Origin: Ampelomyces quisqualis
Taxonomy: Eukaryota; Ascomycota; Dothideomycetes; Pleosporales; Phaeosphaeriaceae
Length of the DNA stretch: 64,000 bases
Assembly (NCBI GenBank): GCA_018398575.1
Contig: JAGTXZ010000024.1
Span: forward strand, 186,001 to 250,000
Direction of reading: 5' to 3'
The position numbers and the translations under genes were made by a program. How positions within the stretch are numbered: position 1 is the stretch's first letter; each line of letters opens with the position of its first letter. Shown one piece after another: positions 11,115 to 23,900 of this stretch. The notes under the pieces were generated by a model. The model saw only the letters and a list, made by a program, of their open reading frames with translations, did no database searches and was not told where the DNA came from.

Positions 11115-11637
11115 ACGACGTTCAATTGTATCCACAATTTGATGAGCGCACTCGTGACCCTACAGTGTCCGGCTAGACATTCACCTCTCACATATACCAC
11201 AATTGACCATGTGAAGACTTCGCGTGCCGTGATAAAAACACAGCCTGAACTCCACGCTCCTGCATAAACCCCCGCAGCATCTGGTTAAACTTGCATCGCG
11301 CGAGGTCCAAGCATCCTTCTTTTCCAGCCTTGCCTATCTGCAGCTGCTCACCGCTCCAAGGAGACCACATCCCACGCTCTTCTAGCACCATCACCATGTC
11401 ACGAATCCGCTGTTAATCTTATCCTTGTCATCCTCTCGATTAAGTCGATCAATTCCGCCTCCCAAGGCCGGCGCACAAAGTGCTTTCGCGCATGCGTATG
11501 CGTCGCAAAAATGCAACATCTCTCCTTCGCCCTTTCAGTATCCTTTCTAGATGGTTGAGTAAAGACAAACGCTCCTTCAGTCATCCTCATCCATCTCTCA
11601 GCTCGGAACCAGGATCAAACTTCTCTCTCACACAGAG
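11115..11637. other. Intergenic region, nothing recognised
   Basis: 3' flank of LYS1 followed by the start of a degenerate kinase copy. No RNA gene, repeat or credible frame was seen. Confidence 0.4.
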
Positions 11638-13033
11638 ATGCAAGATAAGCCAGCAAACATTTCAGAGAAAGATGTCTTCAATTACAAACCTCAACGGTGG
11701 CTCTAGGATGAACCAGACCAGCCTCGGCGCCGCTTCGACCTGAAGGCGCTTATCCGAGTGGCCGAGAGGGCTGTGCGCGGTGACACAAGTTGCTTGGAGG
11801 GTACAAAGCTCCCAAAGGGAAACTCCAACAAGACTTTCCTTGTAAAAATACACGATGGACGTCAATTGCTAGCTCGGCTCCCGAATCCCAATGCAGGCCG
11901 TTGGCATTATACGACTGCCTCGGAAGTTGCAACCATAGACTATGCCGCATTGAAGACTCTTTCGCATTGTAGGAGTATGACAACGTTGACCAAATGCTGG
12001 ACCTACTGTCTGATCGTCTCCAGATTCCTATCCCGAAAAACTCTTCACATACAACACGGATGCAAAGTCGAAGTCATGTTGGCGCCGAGTACATTGTAAT
12101 GGTGAAATGTCTGGGGTCGTCTTTGGGATGACGGAAGACGTCCCCGAGATTACAGGCACAGAAATTGACAGCACTTTCAGCGTGGGCCCGACTACCAGTC
12201 GTACATTTGACGATGGAAGAGGACATGTCCATGTCTTTCGCGGCCCATGTAAGATGTCACCGCGAAACATTGCGTTTGATTGAGAGAAATCAATGGAACA
12301 GTGATTTAGAGAACTTTGGCCCAAGATGTGGTAACGTCCATCTCGACGCGAGAAGGTGCTTGTCTTGACCCATTTCAGAGTTTTCCACGAGACCGTCAAC
12401 AGGGTATCTTCAACAGCCCAGGAGGATCTTAGCCCTCCAAGGGTACCAAAATGGCAGTCAAAGTTTTCCACGAGACCGTCAACAGGGTATCTTCAACAGC
12501 CCAGGAGGATCTTAGCCCTCCAAGGGTACCAAAATGGCAGTCATCAAAGATTTAATCCGTGTCCTTCCCTACATAATGCCAAAGGACAATGTATCTACTG
12601 CGTCACTTCCGAAGCATAACAACTTGCATTCTGACAACATCTTTGTCAACGAAGATTGTCTAACGGAGATAACCAGCATCATCGACTGGCAAAGTGCACA
12701 CCTTAGCCCGGCTTTTCTTCACGCGCACCATCCATCTCTTACAGAGTATAACGGACCAATACCGGATAACTTGGAGAAGCCAGTACTGCCTCCAGCCTGT
12801 GCCGAGCTGGCTGCAGAGAACAAAGACAAGGCGCGAGCTCTACACACGGCGCAAAGCACATGTGCTCTGCACGACGTCTCTATCCAAAAACAAGCTCCAG
12901 ACTTGTTGCGTGTTTTGAAAATCACCGCACTACGTTGCCGTGGCAGATGATAAACCCCGCTGCATCGACTTTGCATAACAGCAAAGCCTACATTCAAGAC
13001 TGGCTTTTACACCTCGCTGAGCACAAAACATAG
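11638..13033 (+). pseudogene. Degenerate APH-like (aminoglycoside phosphotransferase fold) kinase
   Basis: Translation from the ATG at 11638 gives a recognisable start of the fungal APH-like kinase family, but it meets a TAG at 11704-11706 where relatives have Trp-like sequence. The frame then continues with LLARLPNPNAGR and TTASEVATIDY. Later pieces lie in different frames: VGAEYIVM near 12078-12100, the catalytic-loop piece LHSDNIFVNE (Brenner-type H-x-D-x-x-x-x-N, about 12621-12655) and the metal-binding IIDWQ (about 12680). The tail reads YIQDWLLHLAEH before TAG at 13031-13033. An 83-bp tandem duplication (12379-12544) adds a further frameshift. At least one nonsense change and several frameshifts make it non-functional. 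Such kinases are multicopy in Pleosporales-type genomes, so this is probably a decayed paralogue. Confidence 0.75.
12379..12544. repeat. 83-bp tandem duplication inside the kinase pseudogene
   Basis: Bases 12379-12461 recur at 12462-12544 with almost no change (AGTTTTCCACGAGACCG... to ...AAAATGGCAGTCA). The unit is not a multiple of three, so it shifts the reading frame of the surrounding relic. The near-identity means the duplication is young compared with the rest of the decay. Confidence 0.85.
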
Positions 13034-13932
13034 CGCGACAGCGATCAGGACTAGCGGCCATGTCTCTGCTACTATACCTTGTCTGCTCGTCTACAAGGAG
13101 AAACATGTCAAAAAGCAGAAACATACTTTGCGCAGGTAGGAAAGAGACGTTAAGAGCAAGGCACGCGTAATCAGCGAGATAGGTATATACATAGGGTAGG
13201 ATAAGTGCTATTTCTCTTAAGAATCACAATACTCTTTCTTAGAAAGTAAAGAATGCAAAAGAGAAATTTCTAAACGCAGAGTCTAAGACTACGAAAGAAA
13301 GAGAGTAATAGGCAAAAGATTAGGTGTTTAGTTACTTAATTATAGTGCTTATCTTAATTAAGCCTATAACTTAGATCTAATACTTATTATATTTGTAATA
13401 ATACTTCTCTTCCTTTAATATACTATTCTAAAGATAAGTAGATGTTTATTATAAACAATTATTTTACTCTATTTAACTATAAGTTAAAGTAATAGGCGTT
13501 AAATTTGTAAACAATTAAGTAGTCTAAAAAGAACATACCTATTTTTTACTCTTGCACTTTTTTTTAATATCTTAACTATCCTAGATTAGCTCTTAAAAAC
13601 AGATACTTAAAAAGAAAGACAAGTTTAAACTAAGAGGTAGTGTATATTCTTCTTCTTCTTCTTTTTCTTAGTAACTTAATATATAGGAGGATTAGGTTAT
13701 AAAGTTAAAAGAACCTATACTAAGCTTCTATATAACATTTTTGCATAAAATATAAAACAACGCCAGTGCGATACTAAAGGAAGAAAGGAACGAGTATTTT
13801 AATATGACCAAAGTAGATCTGTCGTAGAGACATGTCAAAAATTGTACAAAGATTTACTTAAACTCCGCCCAAAAATGCCAAAGATGTACACGCCCTATCT
13901 ACCATTTACATGCTCCCCGTTGCACCTTTGCT
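13034..13932. other. AT-rich island, probable decayed repeat
   Basis: From about 13130 to 13800 the sequence is strongly AT-rich and full of TpA words (TTAAT, TATAA, CTTAG) with no open frame of note. It sits between the pseudogene and the 3' end of a chitin synthase gene. The base composition is what repeat-induced point mutation leaves behind, but no parent element is recognisable. Confidence 0.5.
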
Positions 13933-16900
13933 TTATCCCATATTGGCAAGTTGTTCGTCGATGGTGTGACTCAGAAATATCTTCCTCTCGCCCGTAAGTT
14001 GCATCTGTAACCTCTGTTCCGCAAGAGCAACAAGCTGCTTCTTTGTAAGGCGGTCGAGATCAGCTTCTCGCAGACACTGCTGGACGACTTCGACAATGGT
14101 AGCGTCGTTGGGGCCGTTCATCATATTCTGGAAGTTGACTGTGCTGCCTGGTCGTGACTGGTCGAAGCCAAGAGGGCTTCGGCCGCGGTTGGGCGGTGTT
14201 GCTGCCATGAGGTTGTCTGAGCTCTGGAAGCCACCAAGGGTTGGTCGGCTGGCATTTGGAGAGCGGTTGTATAGGTCGCTCATGTTGCCCATGGACATTT
14301 GACGGCCGCCGGTGGGGTTGTCTTGGTATCGTGAGAAGCTGGAGTAGGTGGATTGACGTGCCTGCATGCCCTGGTAAGGTCCCGGAGATTGTGGTGGCAT
14401 GTGGGAGATGTTGTGCATGTTGGACATGATGGTTGATGCAGGCTTCACAGAAGAGTAGACAGAGTGCATATCGTTCATCTCGTAAGCTTCTTCCTCAAAA
14501 CCGCCAAAACCGCCCTTTTCGGATGCTTGGCCAGGTACGCCGCGACGACCTGGTAGGTCGTTCCTCTCGGCGTAGTCGTCCCAACGCATCATCGGTATGG
14601 CTTTGGGGTCAAAGCCTTCATCCTCCTGAATGACAGTCTTCTTGTTGCCCTTCTCACCAATAACGACACGCGTGTTACCCCAGGAAAAATCATCCTGCTT
14701 CCAGAACGAGTAGAGTGGTAGAGCCAGGGAGTAGATGGGGAAAGCCATGAGGTAGATGATCATCCATCCGACGTGTTGCCACTGTCTCTTGATAATGAAA
14801 ATGAGCGCCTGAAGACCGTAGACCGCGGCCAACATGATGATGGAGAACATGGGGAATTGGCCACTTCCTGATGCGACCGTGTAGATGAGGTAGACTAGGT
14901 ATGCGCAAATGGATGGCAGGACCAGAGTACCGAACAGATCGATGAAAACCACAAATCGCATAGAGAAACAACAGAAGCCACAGAGATCCTTGAGGAAGAC
15001 AAGCTCAGCGAGGTTGTGAATGGTAGAGTTGATCCATCGACGACGTTGCGAGAGAAGAATGCTCCATGTTTCGGGAGCAGCAGTGAGGGCGTATGCATCG
15101 GGAATGAATTTGTAAGACATGCTGGGGAAGTGCTTCGTCATTAGAGTTGTCAGATAACGATCTTCACCGAGCGAAAGAAGATTCTTCTTATGCAGAGTGT
15201 CAACAGCACAATCGGCGTAGTCTTTGATGACTGTATCGGAGATGATAAGAGGCTTTCCCTTGTCGGCAGTTCGCAGGCGGTACATGCAGAAACTGAGGTT
15301 GTTAGCAAGTGCATGTAATCCAGCTTGCAGAGACTTACCATCCAGGCAAACAGGTAACACTACCAAACAAACTCTCAAAGGCCTTGGACAAGTGATGCGA
15401 GATGTAGTATTCGTAGACTTGGATCATAGTCCACCAAGACCGGTCCTCGTTCTCCAAGCTTGTCTCACCACAGATACCAGCAATTTTCGAGTCGTTGGCG
15501 CAGCTTGCAACGAGGCGGTTGAGAGCGTCCGGTCTGACCATAGTATCGGCGTCGACCATGAGAAGATATTCATAGAGCTCAGGATCCACGCCAATGATAT
15601 TGTTGATCTGGTGAAACATTTCCAGTTCGAGTGGATTCATGGCAGAGCGGTAGTGGACACGGTTGAGGAAGCTCATGAGGAGAACCTGCGAGTCTCGCTT
15701 TCCACGGTTACCGGGCTTCGACTTTTGCTGTTCGGACTCCTTGCCCATCTTTACGACGACAATATACGGGACGACATTGCCCTCGAATTCATATAGCCCA
15801 GAGTAGATTTTTCCATAGTTGAGCTGCTGGGCACCTTCGCCTACCGACCAGAAAGGAAGAGCAGGAGGGTCAACCTTGGGATCTACGCCGAGAATATCGA
15901 GGACAATTTTGGGCGTCGGTCGATCGTTGCCACCACCAACAATCATGCCGTCGCAAATGACACAGATGAGCTTACGCTTGTTGTCGTAGGCAAGAGCGGT
16001 CAAAGAATCCAAACCCTTTCGGAGCTGATCCTCGCCTTCCGTATAAGCTGGCACCTGGCAGATGACGAACTTGTCCTGGTTGGCGGGACGTTTGCGCGAG
16101 CCAAGTTGAAGTGCAGCCAAGAACTTGATGACAATGACAGAACAGAGTAGAATGGTAACCGCAAGCAGAATGTAGTCGTTGACTTGACACTTGGCTGACT
16201 TACGGAAATCAGTCTTGCCCACGAAGAACTGGTTTTCGAGACATTCAAGGTTGAAGACCTGTGCGTCATTGCTGAGCTGATTGTGGAAGTCTTCAGAGAG
16301 ATCGGTTCCAGCCTTGCTCTTGACGAGATCAGTTAATTTTGGGTCGAGGAAGTTGTATTCGTCAAGGTTGTTCATCATGTCCAGAGTCTTGAAGAAATCT
16401 GTGAGATCGTAGACACGGTCCTTTAGGGTAAACCACATGTGGTTCTCGTCCTCGCCTTCGTCTCTGATCTTTTTCGTGTCCCACACCAGGTCGCCCTTCC
16501 GGAACTCTTTCATGGCTGGTAGGAAGTTCTGAGTGTACCAGTCCTCGTTGCTCAAAGCTTTGCTGTCGGCCAGGTTGGTCATTTGTCCAGATTTGTGTAC
16601 GGCGAACGAGTTTGTGAGGGTATCGTTTGGCGTCAAAAATAGTTGCCTGTTGCGGGGGTTGTTTCCGTCAATGAGGCGGGGGCAAGCCAGGTAGAGTGGG
16701 GGCATGATATAAGGGTCCATGTTCGCACCGGCCATCTCCAGCATCCGGTCGCGGGTGGATTCCGTGTTGGAGTCGCTATGCTGCTTCTTCCAAAACGAGG
16801 TCAAGTCATAGACACTGCCGTGGTGACTTACGTAAAAGTCATCCTCGCCTTGATGCTGTGAAACCTGGTTCCTGTCCCATACTTTGTCCTTATTGGGACA

Positions 16901-19291
16901 CAGCAGTTTGCCGAATGCGACGATATAGAAGACAATGGCACCATTGAGAAGGACGATCAAGAGAAACAGTACCACCTTCTCTCGCCAAGCCATGCGAACA
17001 TCGGGGCGCTTCATGCGACCAACCCAATTCAGGAAAGGTGAAGGCATCCAGAACGTCACGGCCCATACAAATGCGATCCACATCCGTCGTGTTGCCGTGA
17101 GAGGAGACTCGGTGATCATCTTGTTACCGCCCTCGGCATCGTAGTATGTGATGCCCTTGTTCTCGTCGCCCTTTCCTCCCAGTCCGTAGTCACCGGGACC
17201 TTGGGCCTGGGTAGGAGCCGTTGCGGTAGTCGGTGCAAGCGACTTCGCATCGGCCATACTGCGTGGATCAAGGCTAGCAGCACTCTGGAAAGGGTTTTGA
17301 ACAGGTTGTTGTTGTTGTTGTTGCTCAGGAAGTGGCGGAAAGAAGCTGCTGGCCGACGGTGCATAGTGGGCAGGGTAAGCATTGTCCATTCCGCCGGCAC
17401 CAATCATGCCTCCCAGCATATTTGGCGAAGCAGCAAAGTCTTGACTCTTCTGGTCAAGCTGAGACTCTGCTTCCCACCAGGTGCCTTCCCGAACCCACAC
17501 GCGCTCAGCACCAACGACGACTTCGCCATTGCTCCAACCACGCTGGAGGATCCAGCTCTGTATGCCGTCCTTGCCCTCCATGCAGCCCAGAGGATGATAA
17601 CGCTGGTAGAACTCGGCATGGTCAAAGTCGGCGGTGAAATCGAGACATCGGTTGCGGCGATTGGCCCATTCTGGTAGTCGCCATTCGCGAAGTTGGCGTG
17701 AGACAACACCGGCTTGCCACGATGACTGCAGATCTTGAGCGCTGGACGTGGGGATTGAGTCTGTAGGATGGATAGCAAGCTGGAACCAGACTCTGCTGCT
17801 CGCCGCAGTCATGGGCAAGTCGAAGCGGCCATGCTTTCCAAGCACGACACCCTCGCCCTGGACAGGAGCCAAAACTTGCTTGACAAAGTTGGCTTCGTCG
17901 GCTACCTCGTACATGATCTTTTCAAGGGTGGCCTCGCGGCGTTCTAGGTCTTGCTCCTTCTTACGGAGGCTGGAGCCGTTGACACCGAGATCCGCTTCAC
18001 AATTCTGAATCGCTTCCGTCATGCTTTCCAAAACCGAGTTCCCAGCCGTGGGAATTTGGACACCGTCCTCTTTCATCTCGGCGTTGATGCCTTCGGTGTC
18101 GTCAAACACGGTGCGGAGAGCGAGGGCCTTGCTCAGTGGGCGGCTGGGCACATCTACAACGGTAATGTTGACAATGTCACCAACATCGTCGTCGGATTCA
18201 TCTGGGGTCAGGATACCTGCTTGACTGCCATCGCTGTCGGTGCTGTAGTCAGCCTTGGCGGCACGAATGTCTTTCTTGATTGACGCATTCGCCTTGGCAA
18301 TGACGAAATCCACAACAGCCTCGTAGATGCCTCCGATGACAATCTCGCGTTCATGGGAGCTAAGCTTCTCTTGCAGGACGTCAGGAGAGATGTCCAGCAG
18401 GTCTGCAGCGTCCTGGCATGTGGAGTGGAGTGCTTCCTCGTCCATGAAATAGTCCAGCGTGTTGCCCAGCTTCAACAATCCGGTCAAGCAGCTGATGAGG
18501 TCACGCATTTGTTGTCCCTTGATGCCGATAGCCTTGAGATTGGCGCGGAAGTCTTCGGCTGCCGCGGCATCGTCAGCGTCGGGGAGGAAGGGCGGGGGGT
18601 TGTATGTTCCAGATCGGTTGAGAAGTGCGTAGCGATCGAGGGGCTGGATGTCGAGAAACTCGCGCTCCTGTTTGGATGCCGAGCTGGAGTTGAGGTAGTA
18701 GAAGACATCAAAGGCGCGGAAACCAGCATGGGCAGGCACTTGTAAGAGGCCTTGTTGGACGTCGAGACCCGCAGTGGAGAGCTTGATGTCCGCTCCTACG
18801 AGGCTCCCTGCCAGGTTCACGGTGAAGACGGCAGCGAGGGCGGAGTAGCGAGGTGCACAGGGGTTTTGGGGGGTGACGCAATTGGTGAAGGCCTTGATGA
18901 CTTCGATGGCGGTGTAGAAGGTGCCTGGGAGGGACAAGGGGAGACTCGAGACGAAGGGGGCGAACAGGGACGGCGTGGATTCATGCAGCGAGGCCAGAAC
19001 AATGCAGCCGTCTTCGGCTCGGCGGCGGGCGTGCTCCCATGCCTTTCGTCCCAGCTCGAGGTCTACGGTGCCGCCGATGCGGTCGTTGATGAGCGACTTG
19101 GAGTTGAGCCACGTGTTGACGACGAGGCTGGTGCTGGGCTCGAGACTGTAGGCCTGGCTCTGCTTGTACGAGGAATTGAGGTGGTTGAGCAGGGTGGTGG
19201 TGGAGACTTGGGACGGGGCGTGGGCGGGACGCGGAGCCTGGGCAGACGCGGTCGAGTAGACGGACATGCGCGAGTTGTTTACGAAGCTCAT
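13933..19291 (-). CDS. csmB: Class VII chitin synthase with degenerate myosin-like domain (csmB type)
   Basis: Membrane glycosyltransferase that polymerises UDP-GlcNAc into cell-wall chitin. Exons 19291-15339 and 15292-13933 (46-nt intron, phase 2) give 1770 residues. The frame stays open upstream of 19291, but that part is Pro/Arg-rich leader; the ATG at 19291 (MSFVNNSRMSVYS) is chosen. The N-terminal ~500 residues resemble a myosin motor without a P-loop, which separates class VII from class V. A cytochrome-b5-like segment lies near residue 810. The catalytic core has LMVDADTMV (DxD), SVTCLPGC, LGEDRYLTTL and QRRRW (about 1400), followed by transmembrane helices. The C-terminus carries a DEK_C domain (about 1715-1770). 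A poly-Gln tract (CAA/CAG run near 17310) sits in the linker. The gene is head-to-head with the class V gene, an arrangement known from Aspergillus csmA/csmB and from Fusarium. Confidence 0.93.
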
Positions 19292-19886
19292 GGTTGCGGG
19301 GTGAGGCGGGTCGCCCCTTCCGTGGTTGCGGTGGAAGTGGCGATGCGGGTTGGCAGGTGCAATGCAGCGTCGGTCGGTGGGCGTCGGGGGTTGGTGATGG
19401 CGAATGTCGAGGGGGGGAGGAGCCAAGCCGAGTCTCCGGGAGTGGTGCGCGTGGTGAATGCGGAACGGGTGCAACGTCGGGACGCTTTCACCGCGGATGC
19501 AACGAGCGAGCGAGCGGGGGCATGGGCGGGCAGAGGGAACGAAACGAGTGTAGCGACGATGAAAGAAAAGAAGCAAGCAACGCAAACGGCTGTCCCAACG
19601 AAGATGGAGAAGGGAGAGCCGTGGTGGAGGTGTTGGCTTCAGCCTTGGGGGCGACGCTCCATTCCTCGGCGGGCCAGGGTGTGCTGCCGAGGGGCGCCCG
19701 ATGGGGGATGGGCGCGGTGTAAGAATACACAGTACGGGGGAATAGCTGCAACACGCCGGGCGGGCTGGCGACCAATTACACACGCGGCCCTATTTTTAGT
19801 CGTCTGGATTATTGGATTGTTTACATGCTCGACGTCAACGAGGCGTGGCAAAGCGCTGGGCCCTACTCCGTAGAGATGGCCATTCG

Positions 19887-19909
19887 GATACGGTATCATA
19901 TACCGTATC
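19887..19909. promoter_or_regulatory. Perfect palindrome, 10-bp arms, 3-nt spacer
   Basis: Arms GATACGGTAT and ATACCGTATC flank a CAT spacer. A further 7-bp inverted pair (CATTCGG at 19881, CCGAATG at 19919) surrounds it. It shares its centre (GGTATC-A-T/G-ATACC) with the second palindrome 120 bp away, so this may be a paired transcription-factor site or a short repeat end. Confidence 0.6.
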
Positions 19910-20006
19910 TGATTCATACCGAATGTGCGAAATCGTCCGCATGGATACCAGATGCTGCCCTCCTTCCCGATATGGCTAGCGCCGTATGCAGACACGGATA
20001 CGGATT

Positions 20007-20029
20007 CGTATGGTATCAGATACCATACG
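20007..20029. promoter_or_regulatory. Second perfect palindrome, 10-bp arms, 3-nt spacer
   Basis: Arms CGTATGGTAT and ATACCATACG flank a CAG spacer. The core GGTATCAGATACC differs at one base from that of the palindrome at 19887-19909. Confidence 0.6.
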
Positions 20030-20917
20030 GAATATACGTGAAAAACTGACCGCATACGTACACGGCCCCTCTCTACTCCGTAGCGCTGGCACCCATACGG
20101 AGTACATACAGTACTGACTGCTGAGTAGGCTGGCGGCGAAAGCAGTCATAGTCGCCACGGCCACAGTAGGGGAGGAAGGAGCCACCCGAGACGAGACCGT
20201 CCTCGCAACACCACACGGATATCCACCGCAGCCTCCCTGCCATCTTCCGGGTAGACACCGTCTGTCATGTCACATGATGCACATGTCGCCCGCAGCGTGG
20301 CATGCTGGAGTGACAAATGCTGCTGCATTACGGAGTACCCGTCCCCACCGAGAGACACCTCCGGCCAGTTTGGTGGGAGCGCTCAGCGGGTAGTGCATGG
20401 CAGCAGAGAACGCGCAATCGATACCGAATACCCCCCTTCAGCGTAATCAATGTCTATTTTCGCCGCCCCTTTTCACCCAAGCCTCGCTAGTTCCCACGCC
20501 AACACTGACCATCTCGGCCAGTCGTCAGCCGCCAGCGGAGCTTGGAGCCATCCCGACAGGCCCCATCCTCCGCGAGCGACACCACAACTCGACCCCTTGG
20601 ACGCGCTGTCAGTGGCCTTCGACCACGTCTCCTTCGCTTTCACCCTTTCACCCTTTCACCACGTTCGCTGCCCGCTGTCATTTTCCATTCGCTCGAGGGC
20701 CGGCGCTGTCCCACCACCCGCCGCCACCCATTGTATAGGGATTCGGAATTGAGCCCTCCGCATTCCACTACCCGCAGCACCAGCCCGGTACAGAAGGCGC
20801 CTCCACCATCATCCCCAGACACCTGTTCAACCACCTGCCACTTTCTCCACCACCCGCCCGCCGCTTTCGCCTGACGCACACCCTCGCCCAGCGCTCCCAC
20901 GGGGACGCCTACCCATC

Positions 20918-23900
20918 ATGACCGCCAACGTGCTGCAGCAGCCGTCGCTGCCCGCCCTGCCCACACACCAGCAAAACGACACGGGTGTCACCGGCGCCCT
21001 TGCCAGCCGATACCACGCTCATCTACCCGTTGCCCTCATCTCATCACAAGGTTTCGTTTCCCTCAACACATATACAGATGCCAGCCGGGGTGTCGATGGC
21101 GGCAAAGACGGAAGCGCACACCAGGCCGCCGAAGACCTCGCACAGCGGGCCTACATGCGCCTGGGCCAGCGATCTGAGGACCAGGTCGTCGTCTTCCTGT
21201 AAGTCCATGATAGTGCTTCTTCAGAGTGGCGTGCTAACCCTCCCCAGGGGCGACTCGGGATCCGGCAAGACGACCCTCCGAGGACACATGCTCAGATCCC
21301 TGCTCTCCTATTCTGCGACACCCTTGTCCAAGAAGATTGAGCATGCCAACTTTGTCTTCGACGCCTTTACCACAACCAAGTCTCTGACCACCCCCATCGC
21401 CTCCAAGTCTGGTCTCCTCCTCGAGCTGCAGTACAACACGTCGACATCCAACCACGCCACCCTCCTCGGTGCCCAATTCCTTGCCCATCGTCTCGAGCGC
21501 AGCCGAATTGCTTCGGTTCCCACCGGAGAGCGCAACTACCATGTTCTGTACTACTTGCTAGCCGGCACCAGCATCGCGGAGAAGAAGCACCTGCACCTCG
21601 ATCTCGTCGGAGATGGCAGCGCAGGAGCCCGATCGTCCATCGGAGCAAACAAGAGATGGCGATACCTCGGCCACCCGACTCAGTTGAAAGTCGGAATTGA
21701 TGATCCCAAAGGCTTTCAGGACTTCAAGACTGCCCTCCGCAAGCTCGAGTTCGGCAAGGAGAGCATTGCCGGCATATGCGAGATCATGGCCACCATTTTG
21801 CACATTGGGCAGCTCGAGTTTGAGAACGGCCAGTCTACCACTCCTGGCGCCGACGACAGCGGCGGCTACTCCCACGAAGGTGGCGAGTCGCTCACCGTGG
21901 TCAAGAACAAGGAGTGTTTGACCCCCATTGCCCAATTTCTGGGTGTGGCAATGCCCGATCTGGAGCAGAGTCTGCGCTACAAGTCCAAGACGCTCTACCG
22001 GGAGCGTGTCACTGTCATGCTGGATCCCAAGGGTGCCCGCGCCAACGCTGATGAGCTCGCCCGCGCGCTCTACTCTCTACTGGTGACCTGGATCATGGAG
22101 CAGATGAATTCGAGAATCTCTGTTCTCCCCGAGGAGATTTCCAACACGGTCTCTTTGGTCGACTTCCCTGGTTTCCAGCACTCGGCCCAGACCGGCTCGT
22201 CTCTTGACCAGTTGCTGAACAACACGGCCAACGAGAACCTCATCGCCTTCACCCAGGACAGTTTTTTCAAGCGACAAATCCAAGAGCTGGAAGCTGAAGA
22301 GATTGCCCTTCCCGGTACTGAATTCTACGACAATTCCGAGGCCAAGAGTGGCCTTCTCAAGTCAGGCAATGGCCTCCTGGCTATTCTGGACGATCAGATG
22401 CGACGGGGCAAGACTGACATGCAATACCTCGAAGTACTACGCAAACGTTTTGACGGCAAAAACACCGCAATACAAGCCGGCAGCGCCACCGTCGTTCAGC
22501 CAGGCAGCAACTTCCCCACACCAAACACCTCTCCGACGTTTACCATCCGTCACTACTGTGGAGATGTAGACTACAACGTAGAGGGCATCATGGAGGAAAA
22601 CGCCGAGCTCATTTCTGGCGACATGATCAACCTGTTGAAGTCGGCCCAGGCACCCTTCATTGCCCAGCTCTTTGGTCAAGAAGCATTGCACAAAATGAGC
22701 CATCCCAAGGAGAAGTCTGCCATCATGCAGGCCAACGTCAGCTCCAAGCCCACACGCATGCCCAGCATGGCACGCAGCAAAGCCGACAAGACCGGCCGAT
22801 ATGGCCGCCAGTTGAACGTCTTCGATGAGGATGCAATCAGCGAAGCTGAAAGCAATGTCTCTGGATCCAAAAAAGGCGGCGAGTCTGCGAGGCAAACCGG
22901 TGCTGCAGGGCAAACCGTTAGTGCTTTGAAGACCATTGACAGTTCCATGCGAAAAGCCAACCCATACTTTGTTTTCTGTGTCAAGCCCAACGAACGCCGC
23001 ATCGCCAACCAGTTCGATAGCAAGTGTGTGCGAGCACAAATCCAAGCTCTAGGAATCGCCGAAATCAGCAACCGTGTTCGAAAAGCTGATTACAGCATCT
23101 TCTTGCCGTTTGCCGAGTTCCTAGGTCTTGCGCACACCGACCTGGCCATTGTTGGTAGCGACAAGGAGAAAGTCGACATGATTTTGGACACCAAGCCTTG
23201 GCGAGAGAATGAAGTACGCGTCGGTGCCACCGGTGTGTTTCTCAGTGAAAGGTGCTGGCTGGAGCTCGCCAATCTTACTGACGCTGTCCCTACTGGTCGT
23301 GGTTTTGCCGACTCCCATGACAATCTTTTGACACCTGATGCCCCACGTGGCTTTGGCGATTCTAGAGCAGGTCTCCTTTCAGCGTCGCCTGGTGATTTCT
23401 ACAATGACAAGGGCGGTAACTACTTTGGCAGCAGAGATGTCGACGCTCGCTCCGAGGCTCCATCCGGCATCACCAACGGGGATATGTTTCACGGCCTTGA
23501 ACAACCTCAAGTCATTGACGAGAAAGCGGCTGAGAAGAATCTGGAGGAAGTTGAGGTCCTACACGTTTCTGGAAGCCGCAAGCGATGGATGTTCATTGTG
23601 TACATGATGACATGGCTCATCCCCGACTTCCTCATCAAGTTTGTCGGCCGAATCAAGCGGAAAGATGTGCGGCTTGCATGGCGCGAAAAACTCGCCATCA
23701 ACATGCTCATCTGGTTGAGCTGCGCTTTTGTTATATTCCTCATGATCGGCTTCCCCATGCTCATCTGTCCCACTCAGCACGTCTATTCTACCGCCGAGTT
23801 GTCGTCCTTTGATGGGAAGAAGGCCGATTCGTACGTCGCCATGCGAGGTATCGTCTACAATCTTGGTGACTTTATTCCCCACCACTACCCGAGCATCATT

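Larger units (their letters stand above)
19292..20917. promoter_or_regulatory. Shared 1.6-kb divergent promoter of the two chitin synthase genes
   Basis: This separates the csmB-like (minus) and csmA-like (plus) start codons. It holds four TACGGAGTA/TACTCCGTA nonamers (19864, 20074, 20096, 20329), two of them facing each other as a hairpin (20074-20104). It also holds a cluster of ATACGG/CCGTAT hexamers and two perfect 23-nt palindromes (19887-19909, 20007-20029). The part next to the class V start is CT-rich, typical of fungal core promoters and leaders. Confidence 0.6.

Noticed and set aside
19292..19783. In-frame 5' extension of the csmB-like protein
   Set aside because: The frame is open but encodes Pro/Arg/His-rich sequence unlike family N-termini; it is better explained as 5' leader and promoter.
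18752..19873. 373-codon plus-strand frame
   Set aside because: Antisense to the N-terminal coding region of the csmB-like gene; Gly/Arg/Val-rich composition typical of a GC-rich shadow frame.
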